A DNA stretch of 6,401 nt from an uncultured Actinomycetes bacterium (GTDB lineage Bacteria; Actinomycetota; Thermoleophilia; Gaiellales; F1-60-MAGs149), in NCBI GenBank assembly GCA_903873565.1, contig CAIQOY010000039.1:1-6401 (forward strand), read 5' to 3'. This document shows positions 5,388 through 6,401 of this stretch, piece after piece. The notes beneath the pieces were generated by a model. The model was not told the DNA's origin, did not search any database, and saw nothing but the letters and a program-made list of their open reading frames with translations. A program made the translations under genes and the position numbers. The first letter of the stretch is position 1. Each line of letters begins with the position of its first letter.

Positions 5388-6002
5388 GTGGACGGCGCCC
5401 CGCGCATCCTGATCTGGTCGGACTACCTCTGACCCTTCTGCCGCGTCGCCTGCGAGCGGGCGACGTGGCTCGAGCGCCGGTTCGGCGCCGAGATCGAGTG
5501 GCTGCCCTGGGACCTCCATCCCGAGTACCCGCCGGAGGGCATCCCGCGCTCCGAGCTGGAGGCCAAGTACGGCCCCGGCATGTTCGACCGGGTGCGGGAG
5601 ATGTTCGCCGCGAGTGGCCTGCCCTACGCGCCGCACCCCGAGCGCGTCCCCAACACGCAGCTCCTGCTCGAGCTCGGCGAGCTGGCCCGGCAGGAGGGTC
5701 GGCACGCGGCGTACCACGAGGCGGCGATGGCGGCGCTCTGGGAGGAGGGCCGCGACGTCTCCGAGCCGGACGTGGTGCGCGCCGTCGCGGTCGCGGCCGG
5801 CCTCGACCCCGCGGCCGTCGACGAGGCGATCGCCACGCGCGGCTTCCGCGCGGTCGTCGAGGCCTCCACGCGCGAGGCGCACCGGCTCGGGATCAACGCC
5901 GTGCCCGCCTTCGTCATCGACGAGCGCGAGCTCGTGCTCGGCGCCCAGCCGCACGCCGTCTTCGAGGAGATCCTGGCCGGGCGGGCGCTGCCCGACGCGT
6001 AG
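5388..6002 (+). CDS. DsbA/FrnE-like thiol oxidoreductase, probable selenoprotein (UPFC active site; TGA at 5430-5432)
   Basis: A 204-residue thioredoxin-fold protein of the DsbA/FrnE type if the in-frame TGA (codon 15) is read as selenocysteine. Residues 7-14 are ILIWSDYL, the first beta-strand and approach to the active site. Cys homologues continue with C-P-F-C, but here the order is TGA, Pro16, Phe17, Cys18, so the TGA replaces the nucleophilic Cys and the resolving Cys is kept. The frame stays open and conserved on both sides: RVACERATW, then WLPWDLHPEYP (about 38-48), and the cis-Pro loop GINAVPAFVID with Pro173. No signal peptide is seen, so it is probably cytoplasmic, like FrnE. The GTG start abuts the previous stop, with GGAG at 5375-5378 as ribosome-binding site. 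A start at the ATG of 5580 would remove 64 residues including the active site. Alternatives are a Cys-to-stop mutation or a sequencing error. The downstream hairpin favours selenocysteine. Confidence 0.82.
5430..5469 (+). promoter_or_regulatory. Probable bacterial SECIS element (selenocysteine insertion hairpin)
   Basis: The TGA (5430-5432) is followed by 7 nt and an 11-bp stem: 5440-5450 pairs with 5459-5469 without mismatch, with one G-U pair (G5443-U5466). The apical loop is TGCGAGCG (5451-5458). Its second base, G5452, is 20 nt after the last base of TGA. If T5451 and G5458 also pair as a wobble, G5452 becomes the first loop base. Bacterial SECIS elements need a stem after the UGA with a G in the first two apical-loop positions, roughly 16-37 nt away. 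All three conditions are met. The codons under the stem still encode plausible DsbA-family residues. Confidence 0.75.
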
Positions 6003-6013
6003 CCCGATCCCGC

Positions 6014-6042
6014 TGGGAATCGAACATATGTTCGACTAGAAT
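6014..6042 (+). promoter_or_regulatory. SOS promoter: LexA box between -35 and -10 of the imuB-like gene
   Basis: A 16-bp perfect palindrome, TCGAACATATGTTCGA (6020-6035), matches the Gram-positive/actinobacterial LexA operator CGAAC-N4-GTTCG. It fills the 17-bp spacer between a -35-like TGGGAA (6014-6019) and a -10 TAGAAT (6037-6042). Bound LexA would therefore block RNA polymerase directly. The -10 ends 9 nt before the GTG start, so the leader would be only a few bases. Induction after DNA damage is inferred from the operator. Confidence 0.88.
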
Positions 6043-6051
6043 CGGCGGGGC

Positions 6052-6401
6052 GTGCTGATCGCCCTGCTCATCCCGCGCCTGCCACTGCAGGCCGCCCTCG
6101 CCGCCCGCCCGGGGCCGCCGCCGCCCGAGCCGATGGCCGTCGGGCCCGACCCGCTCGGCGCGCCGCGCGTCGACGCGCCGTCCGCGGCCGCCGCCGCGAT
6201 GGGCGTGCGCGCCGGGATGCCCCTGTCCGAGGCGCTCGCGCTCTGCCCCGGCCTCGCCCTGGTCCCGCCCGACCCCGCGGGGGCGCGGCGGCTCGGGGAG
6301 CGCCTGCTCGCCGGCGTGGAGGCCCTGGGGCTGCCCGTCGAGCCGCTCGGCGCCGATCGCGCCCTGCTCGACGCCGCCCCCGGCCTGCGCCTGCACGGCG
6401 G
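6052..6401 (+). CDS. imuB: ImuB-like Y-family DNA polymerase homologue, N-terminal part, cut by window edge
   Basis: Partial: 116 codons are visible and the rest lies beyond 6401. ImuB proteins are Y-family polymerase relatives, usually lacking catalysis, that work with DnaE2 in SOS mutagenesis (family knowledge). The N-terminus LIALLIPRLPLQAALAARP (residues 2-20) is the ImuB form of the first strand and helix; true polymerases have catalytic Asp residues here and none is present. AAMGVRAGMPLSEALALCPG (48-67) followed by LALVPPDP (68-75) is highly typical of this family. GADRALLD (100-107) stands where active enzymes have SIDEAFLD, so Asp is kept and Glu is Arg. LRLHGG matches the usual L.r.yGG end of that motif. 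The GTG start is set by the conserved N-terminus and by the promoter with its LexA box. Neither imuA nor dnaE2 is within view. Confidence 0.82.
   Translation, partial: MLIALLIPRLPLQAALAARPGPPPPEPMAVGPDPLGAPRVDAPSAAAAAMGVRAGMPLSEALALCPGLALVPPDPAGARRLGERLLAGVEALGLPVEPLGADRALLDAAPGLRLHG

Noticed and set aside
5430..5432. The TGA taken as a plain nonsense mutation or sequencing error
   Set aside because: Not excluded, but less likely: the TGA falls exactly on the redox Cys codon, the rest of the gene is undamaged, and a SECIS-like hairpin with the right loop G and distance follows.
5624..5917. A minus-strand 97-codon frame within the DsbA-like gene
   Set aside because: Ser/Ala/Arg-rich mirror of the real coding strand, with no start signal or motif.
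4014..5954. A 646-codon open frame on the minus strand opposite the AI-2E and DsbA-like genes
   Set aside because: Low-complexity, rich in His, Asp, Arg and Gly, with no recognisable motif. The opposite strand carries clear protein families.
5580..6002. A stop-free 140-residue gene starting at ATG 5580 as the true DsbA-like gene
   Set aside because: It would lack the first beta-strand and the whole active site. Conserved family sequence continues upstream in the same frame to the GTG at 5388, interrupted only by the TGA.
2255..6058. A 1267-codon open frame on the plus strand spanning four genes
   Set aside because: It is out of frame with trpS and AI-2E, antisense to the SDR, and its translation is Arg/Pro/Gly-rich with no domain. 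It is a by-product of high G+C, where stop codons are rare.
5914..6396. A minus-strand 160-codon frame across the imuB-like start and LexA box
   Set aside because: It runs through the SOS promoter and opposite a clear ImuB-like N-terminus. The composition is that of a shadow frame.

Overview
The window is very G+C-rich, with coding sequences that overlap or nearly touch, frequent GTG starts, and codons ending mostly in G or C. A Gram-positive/actinobacterial LexA box and several TANNNT promoter elements placed 6-7 nt before start codons (the layout of leaderless transcripts) suggest a high-GC Actinomycetota. The class Thermoleophilia (Solirubrobacter/Gaiella-like) is my best guess, but this is an inference from general style and no marker gene confirms it.

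Layout. Positions 1-850 (minus strand): a two-gene unit of a small membrane-anchored coiled-coil protein (412-765) followed with a one-base overlap by a flavin transferase of the ApbE family (1-412, cut by the window edge). It is preceded by an 11-bp-spaced direct repeat typical of OmpR/PhoB response-regulator sites. Positions 851-2412 (minus): an RpiR-type sugar-phosphate-sensing repressor followed by a DedA membrane protein. Positions 2472-3461 (plus): tryptophanyl-tRNA synthetase, divergent from rpiR and convergent with an SDR oxidoreductase (3458-4213, minus), the two stop codons sharing one CTAG. Positions 4251-6002 (plus): an AI-2E-family (PF01594) membrane protein with, starting at the very next base, a DsbA/FrnE-like thioredoxin-fold oxidoreductase. 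Positions 6052-6401 (plus): the start of an ImuB-like, probably non-catalytic Y-family DNA polymerase under a perfect LexA operator.

The most notable item is the DsbA-like gene at 5388-6002. An in-frame TGA (5430-5432) stands exactly where the first cysteine of the CPFC active site should be, giving U-P-F-C if read as selenocysteine. Right behind it is an 11-bp stem with an 8-nt loop whose second base is G, 20 nt after the TGA, which fits the bacterial SECIS pattern. I read this as a selenoprotein that a standard gene caller would miss or start late at 5580. The second strong signal is the SOS operator (6020-6035), which fills the spacer of the imuB-like promoter. The rest is ordinary housekeeping and accessory metabolism, with compact divergent and convergent arrangements.
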